A stretch of DNA of 64,000 bases from Maricaulis sp048270095 (GTDB lineage Bacteria; Pseudomonadota; Alphaproteobacteria; Caulobacterales; Maricaulaceae): positions 1 to 64,000 of the forward strand of contig NZ_JBLWTL010000013.1 of the NCBI RefSeq assembly GCF_048270095.1, written 5' to 3'. Numbering within the stretch: position 1 is the stretch's first letter; each line of letters opens with the position of its first letter. Below, in pieces: positions 16,457 through 26,399 of this stretch. Under the pieces are notes generated by a model, which worked only from the letters and a program-made list of their open reading frames with translations, was not told the origin of the DNA and did not search any database. Made by a program: the position numbers and the translations under genes.

Positions 16457-19400
16457 ATGTTGAATTGGCGCAAGGGGGCTGCGGCTCTGGTTCTGGCTGC
16501 AGGTCTGGTCGGGTGTTCCGGGCAGGACGCGGATGTCCAGGGGCCTTCGCTCGAGACACGTTCCGCCGATGCGGCTCGCGCTGTCACCGAACCCGCTTCG
16601 AATTTTGCCTTCCTGCGTTATGAAATCGATGTCCAGGGCGATGCGCCCCGGCTCTGCCTCGGCTTTACCCAGCCGCTCGACCCGCAAGCTGATTATGAAC
16701 CCTATGTCGCCCTTGAGCCGGAACGCCCCGTCGCGATGGCGGTCAGTGGCCAGTCGCTTTGTCTGGGCGGGCTCGCCTTCGGTGAAGGCCAGTCGGTCAC
16801 GCTGCGTGCGGGCCTCCCCTCCGCCGACGGCCGCGGTCTGCCCACCGACGAGCAGATCGAAATCGATTTCGGTGACCGCCCGGCCTATGTCGGTATCGCG
16901 GGTGACGGGGTCATCCTGCCGCGCCTGGAGGCTGACGGCCTGGCGGTCGAGACCGTCAATATCGATACCGTTGAAGTCACGGTCTGGCGTGTCACGGATC
17001 GCGCCCTGGCATTCCGTTCGATCACATCGGGCTTTACCGCCGGATTTGACGAGTATGACTGGCAATCCGAGGAGGAGAGCCCATTTCCGGTCGCCGAACG
17101 CCTCTGGCAGGGCCAGATGGACACGGCCGGCCCATTGAATGCGCCGGTCACGACGGTCTTCCCGCTGGCGCAGACGATCGGACGCCTGCGTCCCGGTGCC
17201 TATTACATCCAGGTCAGCGATGCGGCCGAGCCCGAGGATGGTTATCACGTCCCGGCGCGCTCGAGCCGCTGGCTGGTCATCACCGATCTGGCCCTGACCG
17301 CCTATCGCGGCCGCGACGGCATTGATTACGTGGTGCGCTCGCTGCAGACGGCGCAGCCCGTGCCCGGCGTGCGCGTCGAACTGGTGGCGCGCAGCAATGA
17401 AATTCTCGGCACGGCGACGACCGATGCCGCCGGGCGTGCCCGCTTCGCCGGACCCTTGATGCGCGGTGAAGACGGCAATACGCCCCGCCTGCTGACCGCC
17501 TATGGCGCCGACAATGACTTCGCCGTGCTCGATCTGCAGCGTAATCCGGTCGATCTAAGCGGGCAGGACATCGCCGGCCGCGACCGCAGCGAAGGTGCGG
17601 ACGGCTATTTCTATCTCGACCGCGGCATTTACCGTCCTGGCGAGCAGGTCCATATCGCCGCCATGCTGCGCGATGCCCAGGCGGTGTCGATCTCCAGCCG
17701 CTCCGGCGATCTGGTGCTTTACGGTCCCAATGGTATTGAGGCCGCGCGCCAGCGTTTTGAAGGCGCGCCGATCGGCGGCACCGTGTTCTGGGATTATGAC
17801 CTGGCACGGGAATCCGCGCGCGGCGAGTGGCGTCTTGATGCCATGCTCGACGGCTATGGCCTGATCGCCCAGACCCGGTTTTCGGTCGAGGACTTCGTGC
17901 CGCAGCGCATCGCCCTGGATCTGAGCGCCGACGACTCAACGCCGATGCGGGCCGGTGAGGTCCGCGATGTCGAAGCCAATGTCCGTTTCCTCTATGGCGC
18001 CCCCGGCGCCGGTCTGCCGGTTGAAGGCACGATCCGTATCGAGGTCGATCCCAACCCATTCCCGGATCATGCCCGTTTCTCCTTCGGCCGTTATGATGAG
18101 AGCTTCCGCGAAACCAGCCACGACTTGCAGGATACGATTGCCGATGGTGCCGGACGTGCCGTGCTGCGCATCGATCCCGAAGGCGAGGGCGAGGGCAGCA
18201 ATGCACCGTTGAGAATTCGCACCGTGATTTCCGCAATCGAGCCGGGCGGCCGTCCGGTGGCTGACGATGTGCGCATTCCCTACCGTCCGCGCGAGCTTTA
18301 TCTCGGGCTTGATGCCCAATTCGATGGCCGTCTTGGCAATGATCGTGCCGCCAGCTTCGACCTGGTTGGCCTCAATGCCCTGGGTGAGATGCGCGCTGCC
18401 CGGGTCGAATGGCAGGTCATCCGCACCGACTGGAATTATGACTGGTACCGCACCGAGGGTGGCAGCTGGCGCTGGCGCCGGACCCAGAACTCCGTCGTCG
18501 TCGAGGATGGTGTGGAGGCCCTGTCAGCCGACACCGTTTCCCGGATCGACACCGCCGCCCTGTCCTGGGGCGATTATCAGCTGGTCGTCACCGATATCGA
18601 ATCCGGAATTTCGTCCAGCACGCATTTCTGGGTTGGCTGGGGCCGGACCTCCTCGACCGGTGATGATGCGCCGGATCGGGTCCGCCTTGCCGGACCTGAC
18701 CAGCCTGTCGCCGCCGGAGAGATGGCGACGATCAGTATTTTGCCGCCCTATGCCGGTGAAGCCGAAATCGTGATCGCCAGCGATCGCGTCCTGGCAACGC
18801 AATCCATCTCCGTGCCCGAGCAGGGCGCTGAAGTCAGCTTCCGCGTCACCGAGGAGTGGGGCGCGGGTGCCTATGCGATGGTATCCGTCTTTACGCCGCG
18901 TGACCCTGTGGCGCAGCCTCGTCCGCGCCGCGCTGTCGGTGTGACCTATCTCGCCGTCGATACTGGCGACCGCGAGCTCGCACTCAGTCTGGATGCGCCG
19001 GAGGTGGCGCGTCCGCGGCAGCCGCTCGATATTGCGATTACCGCGACGGGTCCGGTGCGCGCCGGGGCCTGGGTGACCGTGGCGGCGGTTGATGAGGGCA
19101 TTCTCGCACTGACCCGTTTTGCCTCACCCGACCCGGTGGGCTGGTATTTCGGACGCTCCTCGCTGGCGGTTGATCTGCTCGATGATTACGGTCGGCTGCT
19201 CGATCCCAATCAGGGTGCAGCTGCGCCTGTGCGCACGGGCGGCGACCAGATTGGCGGCGCTGGCCTGACGGTCGTGCCGACCCGCACCGTGGCGTTGTTC
19301 TCCGGCCCGGTCGCCTTTGATCGCGCCGGAAATGCGACCGTGACGCTGGATATCCCCGACTTCAATGGCGAGCTTCGGCTGATGGTCGTTGCCTGGTCGG

Positions 19401-21316
19401 GCACCGGCCTTGGCCAGGCTTCACAACCGCTGACCGTGCGCGATGAAGTCCCTGCCGAACTCATCCTGCCGCGCTTTCTGGCGCCTGGCGATTCCAGCAT
19501 GACGACGCTGACCATCGACAATGTCGAAGGCGCTGCCGGTGTCTATGCCGCCGCGATCACTGCGTCTGGTGCGGTGACCGCGTCGAGCGAAGACCAGATC
19601 GATCTGGCCAGCGGTGCCCGTATCGACCGGCGCTATCCGGTCAATGGAGCCGATGCCGGTATTGGTGAGGTGGGATTGAGCGTCGACGGCCCGGCCGGTT
19701 TTGCCGTTTCGCGCAGCTATCCGATCGAAGTGCGTTCGGCCTGGTTGCCGTCATCCGAAGTAGTCCGTGGCCGTGTCGAGCCCGGTGAAAGCTGGTCGCT
19801 CGACAGTGCGACCCTTGCGGCTTTCCTGCCCGGTTCGAGCGAGGTCACGGTCAGCTTCTCGGCGACGCCGCTGGATGAGCATGCCCTGCTGCGCTCCCTG
19901 AGCCGCTACCCCTATGGCTGCACCGAGCAGATCACAAGCCGGGCCCTGCCATTGCTCTATGCTGAAGGCCTGGCGACGCTGTCGGGCGCGGACGGATTCG
20001 ACCAGTCCCGCGCTCAGATCCAGGAAGCGATCTCGACCCTGCTGAGCCGCGAAGCGGCGGATGGCACGATCGGCCTGTGGCGAGTGGGCGATCGGGGTGC
20101 GAGTCCCTGGCTCGGCGCCTATGTCGTCGATTTCCTCGCACGCGCCAAGATGGCCGGCTATACGGTTCCTGACGCGGCGATGGAGCGCGCCTATGCAGCG
20201 CTCGAGCATGTCGCGGCCCAGGAGCTTTGGCGCGCCTCGGGCTATGAATCGACGGTTCACCGCTGGGTCGGTCAGACCGATACGGCGCAACGCCTGTCAG
20301 ACCGGAGCGCAGCCTACGCACTCTATGTTCTGGCCCGCGCTGGCCGCGCCGACCGCTCGCGTCTGCGCTATATGCATGATGAGCGGCTCGACGCGATTTC
20401 CAGCCCGCTGGCTCGTGCCCAGATCGGCGCGGCGCTGTTCATGATTGGTGACCGCGCGCGCTCGCATAATGCCTTCCTGCACGCCGAAGCCGCTCTGGGT
20501 TATTCCAATCCGGGCGATTGGTATCAGACCTCGCGGCGCGATCTGGCTGGCGTTCTCGCGCTGGCCGCGGAGGCGGATGAGAGCGATCTGGTCGGCCGGC
20601 TGGCCGAGCGTGTCGCCATCGAATTGCCGGAGCCAGGTCGTTTGACGACCCAGGAGAAGGCCTTCCTTCTGTTGGCAGCCCAGGCATTGTCAGCCGGTAC
20701 CGAAGCGCTGGCCATCGAAAGCGGTGCCAGTGATGCCGCGCCAGGGCAGCGCGAATTCCTCCTGACGTCAGGTGAGCTGACCGGCGCCACAGACTTCGTG
20801 AACGGCGGCAGCAACCCGGTCTGGGTGACCCAGATTGCACATGGTGAAACCCTCGAAGCACCGGCGCCAGTCGCCGAGCAACTCGTCATCGCCAAACGCA
20901 TCCGGGCAATGGATGGCACTTCGGTGGATTTGACGAAACTGGTGCAGGGCGACCGGTTGATCATCGACATCGAACTGGCTCCGAGTGAGCAGCGGACAAT
21001 CCCGGCGATTCTCGTTGATCTTCTGCCGGCGGGGCTGGAAATCGAGGCGATCCTCCGCCCCGAGGATGCCGGCCCCAATGGCGTTCATGCCTGGCTGGGG
21101 ACGATTGATGATCCGCGGATCGCGGAAGCCCGCGACGACCGGTTCGTTGCGGCCATTGACCTGCGATCGGGACGTCCGGCGCGGCTCGCCTATATCGTCC
21201 GTGCCGTGACGCCCGGGCAGTACACGCTGCCCGGCGTGGTGGTCGAAGACATGTATCGGCCGGACGTATTTGCCCGCAGCGTGACCGGTCAGGTCGTCAT
21301 CCGGCCACGCGACTAG
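16457..21316 (+). CDS. Bacterial alpha-2-macroglobulin lipoprotein
   Basis: A 1619-residue periplasmic protease-trapping protein. A lipoprotein signal ends at LVGC with the lipidated Cys20, so it is probably anchored at the inner or outer membrane. Successive macroglobulin beta-domains occupy the N-terminal two thirds. The thioester motif appears as GCTEQ (in YPYGCTEQITSR, about residue 1155), followed by the alpha-alpha toroid and a receptor-binding-like C-terminal domain. The family covalently traps attacking proteases. Start at 16457 was chosen for the signal peptide and the GGGGAGA ribosome site. Only 3 bp separate it from pbpC, the usual partner that may repair peptidoglycan after damage. 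Confidence 0.95.
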   Translation: MLNWRKGAAALVLAAGLVGCSGQDADVQGPSLETRSADAARAVTEPASNFAFLRYEIDVQGDAPRLCLGFTQPLDPQADYEPYVALEPERPVAMAVSGQSLCLGGLAFGEGQSVTLRAGLPSADGRGLPTDEQIEIDFGDRPAYVGIAGDGVILPRLEADGLAVETVNIDTVEVTVWRVTDRALAFRSITSGFTAGFDEYDWQSEEESPFPVAERLWQGQMDTAGPLNAPVTTVFPLAQTIGRLRPGAYYIQVSDAAEPEDGYHVPARSSRWLVITDLALTAYRGRDGIDYVVRSLQTAQPVPGVRVELVARSNEILGTATTDAAGRARFAGPLMRGEDGNTPRLLTAYGADNDFAVLDLQRNPVDLSGQDIAGRDRSEGADGYFYLDRGIYRPGEQVHIAAMLRDAQAVSISSRSGDLVLYGPNGIEAARQRFEGAPIGGTVFWDYDLARESARGEWRLDAMLDGYGLIAQTRFSVEDFVPQRIALDLSADDSTPMRAGEVRDVEANVRFLYGAPGAGLPVEGTIRIEVDPNPFPDHARFSFGRYDESFRETSHDLQDTIADGAGRAVLRIDPEGEGEGSNAPLRIRTVISAIEPGGRPVADDVRIPYRPRELYLGLDAQFDGRLGNDRAASFDLVGLNALGEMRAARVEWQVIRTDWNYDWYRTEGGSWRWRRTQNSVVVEDGVEALSADTVSRIDTAALSWGDYQLVVTDIESGISSSTHFWVGWGRTSSTGDDAPDRVRLAGPDQPVAAGEMATISILPPYAGEAEIVIASDRVLATQSISVPEQGAEVSFRVTEEWGAGAYAMVSVFTPRDPVAQPRPRRAVGVTYLAVDTGDRELALSLDAPEVARPRQPLDIAITATGPVRAGAWVTVAAVDEGILALTRFASPDPVGWYFGRSSLAVDLLDDYGRLLDPNQGAAAPVRTGGDQIGGAGLTVVPTRTVALFSGPVAFDRAGNATVTLDIPDFNGELRLMVVAWSGTGLGQASQPLTVRDEVPAELILPRFLAPGDSSMTTLTIDNVEGAAGVYAAAITASGAVTASSEDQIDLASGARIDRRYPVNGADAGIGEVGLSVDGPAGFAVSRSYPIEVRSAWLPSSEVVRGRVEPGESWSLDSATLAAFLPGSSEVTVSFSATPLDEHALLRSLSRYPYGCTEQITSRALPLLYAEGLATLSGADGFDQSRAQIQEAISTLLSREAADGTIGLWRVGDRGASPWLGAYVVDFLARAKMAGYTVPDAAMERAYAALEHVAAQELWRASGYESTVHRWVGQTDTAQRLSDRSAAYALYVLARAGRADRSRLRYMHDERLDAISSPLARAQIGAALFMIGDRARSHNAFLHAEAALGYSNPGDWYQTSRRDLAGVLALAAEADESDLVGRLAERVAIELPEPGRLTTQEKAFLLLAAQALSAGTEALAIESGASDAAPGQREFLLTSGELTGATDFVNGGSNPVWVTQIAHGETLEAPAPVAEQLVIAKRIRAMDGTSVDLTKLVQGDRLIIDIELAPSEQRTIPAILVDLLPAGLEIEAILRPEDAGPNGVHAWLGTIDDPRIAEARDDRFVAAIDLRSGRPARLAYIVRAVTPGQYTLPGVVVEDMYRPDVFARSVTGQVVIRPRD

Positions 21317-21319
21317 GCT

Positions 21320-23362
21320 ATGCCGGGGCTGGGGCGGATATATTGGGGCATCGTTGGCGCCGTGGCGGGGCTTGTCCTCCTGCTGGCTCTCGACGAGACC
21401 TTCCCGCCGCCGCTCGAACAGGCTGCCGCGCGATCACAGCTGGTCCGCGATCGGGATGGCGAGCTGTTGCGCGCCTTTCCTGTCGCCGATGGACGCTGGC
21501 GGCTGGCCGCTGATCTCGATCATATCGATCCGGATTTCATTGCCGCGCTGCTGGCCTATGAAGATGCCAATTTCTACCGCCATCCCGGTGTCGACCCGGC
21601 AGCAGTGGTTCGCGCCGCCTGGGAAGGTTTGCGGGCCGGGCGGGTGGTGTCAGGGGCTTCGACCTTGAGCATGCAGGTTGCGCGTCTGCTCGAACCACGG
21701 CCGCGCACATTTGCCGCCAAATTGCTGCAGATGATCCGCGCCGCGCAGCTGGAATTCCGCCTGACCAAGCGCGAGATTCTCGAACTCTATCTCACCCTGG
21801 CACCCTATGGCGGTAATCTGGAAGGGGTGAGGGCGGCGTCCTGGGCCTATTTTGGCCGGGAGCCCGATGCGCTGACCATTGAACAAATCGCGCTGCTCAT
21901 CGCCTTGCCGCAATCGCCCGAGGCGCGTCGGCCTGACCGTCACCCGGAGGCGGCAGTCGCGGCGCGCGGCCGTGTACTTGACCGGCTGGCCCGGGTCGGG
22001 CTCGCCCGCACGACGGCGCAGGCCGATGCTGCTCTTGATCCGGCGCCGCAGCGCCGGGCCTTTCCCGGTGATGCCTGGCAGGTCGCCGAGACGCTGGCGC
22101 AGCAAAATCGTGATCGCACCGATATGGTGACGACGCTGGATGCCAGCCTGCAGCGGGCGCTGGAACAGCAGGTCCGCGATAATCTTCCGATCGGTGATCG
22201 CTCGGCCCAGATCGCGGTGATGGTGGTGGAAACGCAAAGCCGCGCCGTGCGGGCCGCGGTGGGCTCGTCAGGCCGCGATCGGCCGGGCGGCTGGATTGAC
22301 CTGACGACACGGCCCCGATCCCCCGGCTCGACACTGAAACCCTTCATCTATGCGATGGCGTTTGATGATGGGTTGGCGGCGCCGGACACGCATATCGCGG
22401 ATCTGCCACGCCGCTTTTCCGGTTATCAGCCGGATAATTTCGACCGTCGTTTTCGCGGTGATGTCACCATCGCGGAGGCCTTGCAGCACTCACTCAATAT
22501 TCCCGCCGTGAGTACGCTCGATGATGTTGGCGCGCGGCGGTTTTCAGCGGCGCTCGGTTTTGCCGGGGCGAGGCCGGAACGTCCGCATGGGGCCGGGCGT
22601 GATGACGGGCTTGCCGTGGCGCTGGGTGGTGCCGGCCTGAGCGTGCGCCAATTGGCAGGGCTCTATGCTGCGCTTGGCGATGGCGGCCAGGCCCGGCCAT
22701 TGCGCTGGCTGGAGGCTGAGGAGGAGCTCGAAGCCGGAACCGGCTTTGCCCTTGTGAGCGCGGAATCGGCGCGCGAAATCCTCACAATATTGCGCCGGGC
22801 ACCGCATCCGGGCGGACGCATGCCCGCCAGCCTGACCACGGCGGCTCCGGAAATCGCCTTTAAAACAGGTACATCATACGGGTTTCGCGATGCCTGGTCG
22901 GCGGGTGTATCCGATCGCTATACCGTGGTGGTCTGGGTGGGAAGAGCCGATGGTGTCCCGCGCGAGGGGATTACCGGACGCGAGGGGGCGCTGCCGCTTT
23001 TGTTCCGGGTGTTCGACCTGATTGATAGTCTTGAGCCGACGCAGGCCCGGCCGGTTCGCGATGACAGCGAATTGCCGCCGGCGCCTCAAACCCTGGCCCG
23101 TTTTCAGCTCGACCCGGCGCCGCAAATCCTGTTTCCCCCTGATGGATCAGAGGTTTGGGCCGAGCGACCCGGACGCGGTTTCGTGCTGGCTGCGCAGGGA
23201 CAAAGCGGAGTGAACTGGTATGCCGACGGCGAACCGGTTGGACGCAATGCGCTGGGCGATGCGGTCTGGTATCCGGACGGGCCCGGCTTCTACCTCGTTG
23301 AAGTTGTTGATAATGAAGGGCGTCGCTCGCGGGCGCGCGTACGTATCCGGATGGATAGCTGA
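21320..23362 (+). CDS. pbpC: Penicillin-binding protein 1C (bifunctional)
   Basis: A 680-residue class A penicillin-binding protein. One N-terminal membrane helix is followed by a glycosyltransferase domain (catalytic Glu in LLAYEDANFYRHPGVD, then GASTLSMQ), a transpeptidase with SPGSTLKPF (SxxK), SLN in LQHSLNIPA and KTGTS, and a C-terminal beta domain typical of PBP1C (about residues 590-680). It polymerises and may cross-link peptidoglycan. It forms a two-gene unit with the alpha-2-macroglobulin upstream. Confidence 0.96.
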   Translation: MPGLGRIYWGIVGAVAGLVLLLALDETFPPPLEQAAARSQLVRDRDGELLRAFPVADGRWRLAADLDHIDPDFIAALLAYEDANFYRHPGVDPAAVVRAAWEGLRAGRVVSGASTLSMQVARLLEPRPRTFAAKLLQMIRAAQLEFRLTKREILELYLTLAPYGGNLEGVRAASWAYFGREPDALTIEQIALLIALPQSPEARRPDRHPEAAVAARGRVLDRLARVGLARTTAQADAALDPAPQRRAFPGDAWQVAETLAQQNRDRTDMVTTLDASLQRALEQQVRDNLPIGDRSAQIAVMVVETQSRAVRAAVGSSGRDRPGGWIDLTTRPRSPGSTLKPFIYAMAFDDGLAAPDTHIADLPRRFSGYQPDNFDRRFRGDVTIAEALQHSLNIPAVSTLDDVGARRFSAALGFAGARPERPHGAGRDDGLAVALGGAGLSVRQLAGLYAALGDGGQARPLRWLEAEEELEAGTGFALVSAESAREILTILRRAPHPGGRMPASLTTAAPEIAFKTGTSYGFRDAWSAGVSDRYTVVVWVGRADGVPREGITGREGALPLLFRVFDLIDSLEPTQARPVRDDSELPPAPQTLARFQLDPAPQILFPPDGSEVWAERPGRGFVLAAQGQSGVNWYADGEPVGRNALGDAVWYPDGPGFYLVEVVDNEGRRSRARVRIRMDS

Positions 23363-23626
23363 CCGGAATCGCGATCCGGAGGCACCCGTTTGTGAACGGG
23401 AGGCAGGCGGCGGCCGGGCCCTGCCACTCGCCTATCGTGTGACCACTGGATCCCTGCTGCCGACTTGCCACCCGCCAACCGCTTGCTGGCTGCAAGCTCA
23501 CCCCAGCCCGGTTGGCAAGGCTTGCGACCGATGTGCACCGCGCCGGCAATGCCCGGTCGAGGCGCGCCGGCTTGCATGCCGACCCGAATGAGGCAAACTG
23601 GGTCGCAATAAGGGGAGTTTTGAAAC

Positions 23627-24682
23627 ATGCGCCATTTCCTGCTTGCGGCCATGACCGCCATTCTTGCCGCACCCGCCGTTCTCGCCCAGGACGCGCCGCA
23701 ATGGGCGCTGGTCGTCCATGGCGGTGCCGGCGTGATTGAACGCGGTGCAATGACACCGCAAACCGACGCGGCCTATCGGGCTGCGATGGCGCGGGCGCTG
23801 GCGACCGGTGAGGGCGTCCTCGAGGCCGGCGGGACGGCGATTGATGCGGTCGAGGCCATCATCCGCGAATTCGAGGATGATGCGATGTTCAATTCCGGAC
23901 GCGGCGCGGTGTTTACCGCTGCCGGCCGCAATGAGCTTGATTCCTCGATCATGGATGGCCGCGACCTCAATGCCGGCGCGGTGGCCGGCGTGACCTCGGT
24001 CCGTCACCCGATCTCGCTGGCCCGGGCCGTGATGGAGCACTCCCCGCATGTGATGTTGCAGGGCGAGGGCGCCGAGACCTTTGCCGGCGAGCAGGGCCTG
24101 GAAACTGTTCCGCCCGCCTTCTTTTTTACCGAGCGCCGCTGGGCGTCACTGGAAGGTGAACTGGGACGGCTCGGACTGCCGATCCCGCACCGGCCCGAGG
24201 GCGCTCCGGACCCGGAGCCGGTCGATGAGGGCGCCTTGCTGCGCGATAGCCGTGAGCATCGCTTCGGGACGGTGGGCGTTGTTGCGCTCGACACCGACGG
24301 CAATATCGCTGCGGGCACGTCGACCGGCGGTACGACGGCCAAGCGGTGGGGCCGGGTCGGTGACAGTCCGATTCTCGGCGCCGGCACCTATGCGAATAAT
24401 GAGTCCTGCGGGGTTTCAGCGACCGGGACCGGCGAGTATTTCATCCGCCTGACAGTCGCCAGCCGGATCTGTGCCCTGGTGGAGTTCGAAGGGCTGGCGC
24501 TGCAGACCGCGGCTGACCGGGTGATCCAGGATGAGTTGACGGCGATGGGCGGCGATGGCGGCATTGTCGCCTTGACGCCGGGCGGGGAGATCGCCTGGAG
24601 CTTCAACACGCCGGGCATGTACCGGGCACGTCTGAGCGCCGGCGGCGAACCGCTGGTGGCGATTTATGGCGATGAGGAATGA
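23627..24682 (+). CDS. Exported isoaspartyl peptidase/L-asparaginase (Ntn hydrolase)
   Basis: A 351-residue protein with a cleavable signal peptide (MRHFLLAAMTAILAAPAVLA, cut before QDAP). The type 2 asparaginase fold is shown by WALVVHGGAG near the N-terminus, NSGRGAVFT, and the autocleavage site HRFGTVGVVAL, where the Thr of GTVG becomes the N-terminal nucleophile, followed by GTSTGGTTAKRWGRVGDSP. Such enzymes hydrolyse isoaspartyl dipeptides and asparagine. The 264-bp upstream gap has a short hairpin (23385-23400) and no gene that I can support. Confidence 0.93.
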   Translation: MRHFLLAAMTAILAAPAVLAQDAPQWALVVHGGAGVIERGAMTPQTDAAYRAAMARALATGEGVLEAGGTAIDAVEAIIREFEDDAMFNSGRGAVFTAAGRNELDSSIMDGRDLNAGAVAGVTSVRHPISLARAVMEHSPHVMLQGEGAETFAGEQGLETVPPAFFFTERRWASLEGELGRLGLPIPHRPEGAPDPEPVDEGALLRDSREHRFGTVGVVALDTDGNIAAGTSTGGTTAKRWGRVGDSPILGAGTYANNESCGVSATGTGEYFIRLTVASRICALVEFEGLALQTAADRVIQDELTAMGGDGGIVALTPGGEIAWSFNTPGMYRARLSAGGEPLVAIYGDEE

Positions 24683-24720
24683 GACGGCGCCCGGCTTCGC
24701 TGCGGGCCTGACCTGCGCGC

Positions 24721-25629
24721 CTAGAGCACCGAGGCTGCGCCGCGGGTGAAATAGGCATTATCAGCCTTCATCTGCTCAATGATGTGGTCATAGGCGGCGC
24801 GAATGCGGCCGCTCTTGCGCACGGTCTCATGTGCGACCACCCAGAGGTCCAGCGAGGAATGGAAGTCGGGCAGGACGCGTTCCAGGTCTGGGTATTGTCC
24901 GGCCAGGCGGTGTGAAGTGACGCCGATGCCGAAACCGGCCTCGACGCCGCGCACATGTGTGGTCGGGCTATTGGCCCGGAAAGCGATATGACTGGGCAGG
25001 ACGGGCGCGCCCTCCGCAGTGCTCGGCCAACCAAAATAATCGCCCATCGACCAGCCGACACAAGTGTGGTCGGCCAGATCCTCGACCCGGGTCGGCCTGC
25101 CTTGTCTGTCCAGGTAGGCTTTCGAGGCATAGAGCCCGGCCCCGACCGTGGCACCGCGCCGGCCGATCAGGCTTTGCTGGGTCCCGGGCCCGTTCCAGCG
25201 CAAGGCAATATCGGCTTCGCGGTCGGCGAGATTGGCGGAGTGATTCTTGATCGATATCTCGACGCCAATCCCGGGATTCCTGTGGTGAAAGCTGACGAGG
25301 GCACGCGGCAACCAGTCAGCACCAATTCCCTCCGACGCGGAAATGACCACCCGGCCTGACAGACTCTGGTCCTGGGCGACGACGGCGCGCTCGATGGCGG
25401 ATGCCTCTTCACGCATGCGTGCGGCATGGGCAACCACTTTCTGGCCGAGCGGCGTCAAACGCGACTGCCCGTTCTCTCGCTCGAATACGGGTTCGCCGAA
25501 CCGCTGTTCGAGCGCCTGCAGGCGGCGGGTTACGGTGGGCTGACTGACGCCAAGCTGATGCGCGGCGGCCGTCAGGCTGCCGGCTTCGGAAATGGCGAGG
25601 CAGACGAGATAATCGGACCAATCTTCCAT
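24721..25629 (-). CDS. LysR-family transcriptional regulator
   Basis: A 302-residue regulator with an N-terminal winged helix-turn-helix (SLTAAAHQLGVSQPTVTRRLQAL, quoted here by its core residues 18-40) and a C-terminal periplasmic-binding-like effector domain (about 90-295). It is divergent from the TPR protein gene across about 90 bp, so that gene or its own promoter may be a target. The effector is unknown. It converges on the asparaginase gene with 38 bp between. Confidence 0.92.
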   Translation of the reverse strand: MEDWSDYLVCLAISEAGSLTAAAHQLGVSQPTVTRRLQALEQRFGEPVFERENGQSRLTPLGQKVVAHAARMREEASAIERAVVAQDQSLSGRVVISASEGIGADWLPRALVSFHHRNPGIGVEISIKNHSANLADREADIALRWNGPGTQQSLIGRRGATVGAGLYASKAYLDRQGRPTRVEDLADHTCVGWSMGDYFGWPSTAEGAPVLPSHIAFRANSPTTHVRGVEAGFGIGVTSHRLAGQYPDLERVLPDFHSSLDLWVVAHETVRKSGRIRAAYDHIIEQMKADNAYFTRGAASVL

Positions 25630-25692
25630 TCAAATATGTATATCTATGATCATGAATTCGTCAATTCCATTCGAAGAACTTAGTTCTCAAAA

Positions 25693-25705
25693 TGAACGCT
25701 GTTCA
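25693..25705. promoter_or_regulatory. Candidate operator, TGAAC-N3-GTTCA palindrome (copy 2)
   Basis: A 13-bp dyad TGAACGCTGTTCA ending 15 bp before the TPR gene start. The surrounding 17 bases (25691-25707) are identical to 37928-37944 upstream of the metal-dependent hydrolase. Binding here would block translation-proximal transcription of the TPR gene. Confidence 0.5.
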
Positions 25706-25720
25706 CTCATGGAGTTTCCG

Positions 25721-26182
25721 ATGTTCCGTTCAATCCTTCTGGCAAGCGTGCTTGTCGCCGGCGCTGCCAGTGGTGCCCAGGCCCAGGCCTGCGATGCCGC
25801 GCCACAATTTGCCGCTCACCGGACCGCCAATGGCCTGGTGCGGGCGCAGTATAATGCCGTCACGCGCAGCCAATGGCCGCAAGCCATCCACTTCGGCCAG
25901 GAAGTCGCCGGTTCCGGCGCGGCCTCGGGGCAGCGCGCTGCTGCGCTGAGCAATCTGTGCTACGCCTTTGCGGCGACCGGCGAATATGCCCAGGCCGTTG
26001 AAGCCTGTAATGCCGCGATCGAACTGCGGCCGGATGCCTGGCGCGCGATCAATAATCGCGGTGCCGCCCAATGGCTCGCCGGCGACCACGCCGCAGCGAC
26101 GACCGATTTCAATGCTGCCGCGGCTCTGGCCGGGAATGAAGACGAAGTGCAGGCGAATCTTTCCCTCGCCCAATGCGGCTAG
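25721..26182 (+). CDS. Secreted TPR-repeat protein
   Basis: A 153-residue protein with a signal peptide (MFRSILLASVLVAGAASGAQA) and a short array of tetratricopeptide repeats (about residues 35-145: ALSNLCYAFAATGEYAQAVE, AINNRGAAQWLAGDHAAATTDF). Three Cys residues are spread through it, perhaps forming periplasmic disulfides. The start at 25721 has GGAG six bases ahead; upstream in-frame starts would place the palindrome inside the gene. A strong terminator follows. Probably a periplasmic protein-binding protein; its partner is unknown. Confidence 0.8.
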   Translation: MFRSILLASVLVAGAASGAQAQACDAAPQFAAHRTANGLVRAQYNAVTRSQWPQAIHFGQEVAGSGAASGQRAAALSNLCYAFAATGEYAQAVEACNAAIELRPDAWRAINNRGAAQWLAGDHAAATTDFNAAAALAGNEDEVQANLSLAQCG

Positions 26183-26229
26183 GCTTGGCGGCCCCCTGTG
26201 GGCCATCAGCCCTGTAATCGCAGTCATGC

Positions 26230-26261
26230 GGGCCGGAGCCATTGCTCCGGCCCGTTTTTTT
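26230..26261 (+). terminator. Rho-independent terminator after the TPR gene
   Basis: A perfect 10-bp GC-rich stem GGGCCGGAGC/GCTCCGGCCC with a 4-base loop, followed by G and seven Ts. Confidence 0.92.
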
Positions 26262-26399
26262 GCTGACAGAGCTGTCTTCTAATGCGGCAGTTTTGCCAGT
26301 AAAACATCGGTTCGCGCCGTCCGCTGTGCCGATTCCGGCCAGCAGGACACTCGCCGCCAGTCCTGCCGATTGCGGGGCGCAGAGCCGAAATGAGGACTG

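Noticed and set aside
23363..23626. Open frames between pbpC and the asparaginase gene
   Set aside because: Composition and translated sequence do not resemble a protein; only a short hairpin without a T tract is visible.
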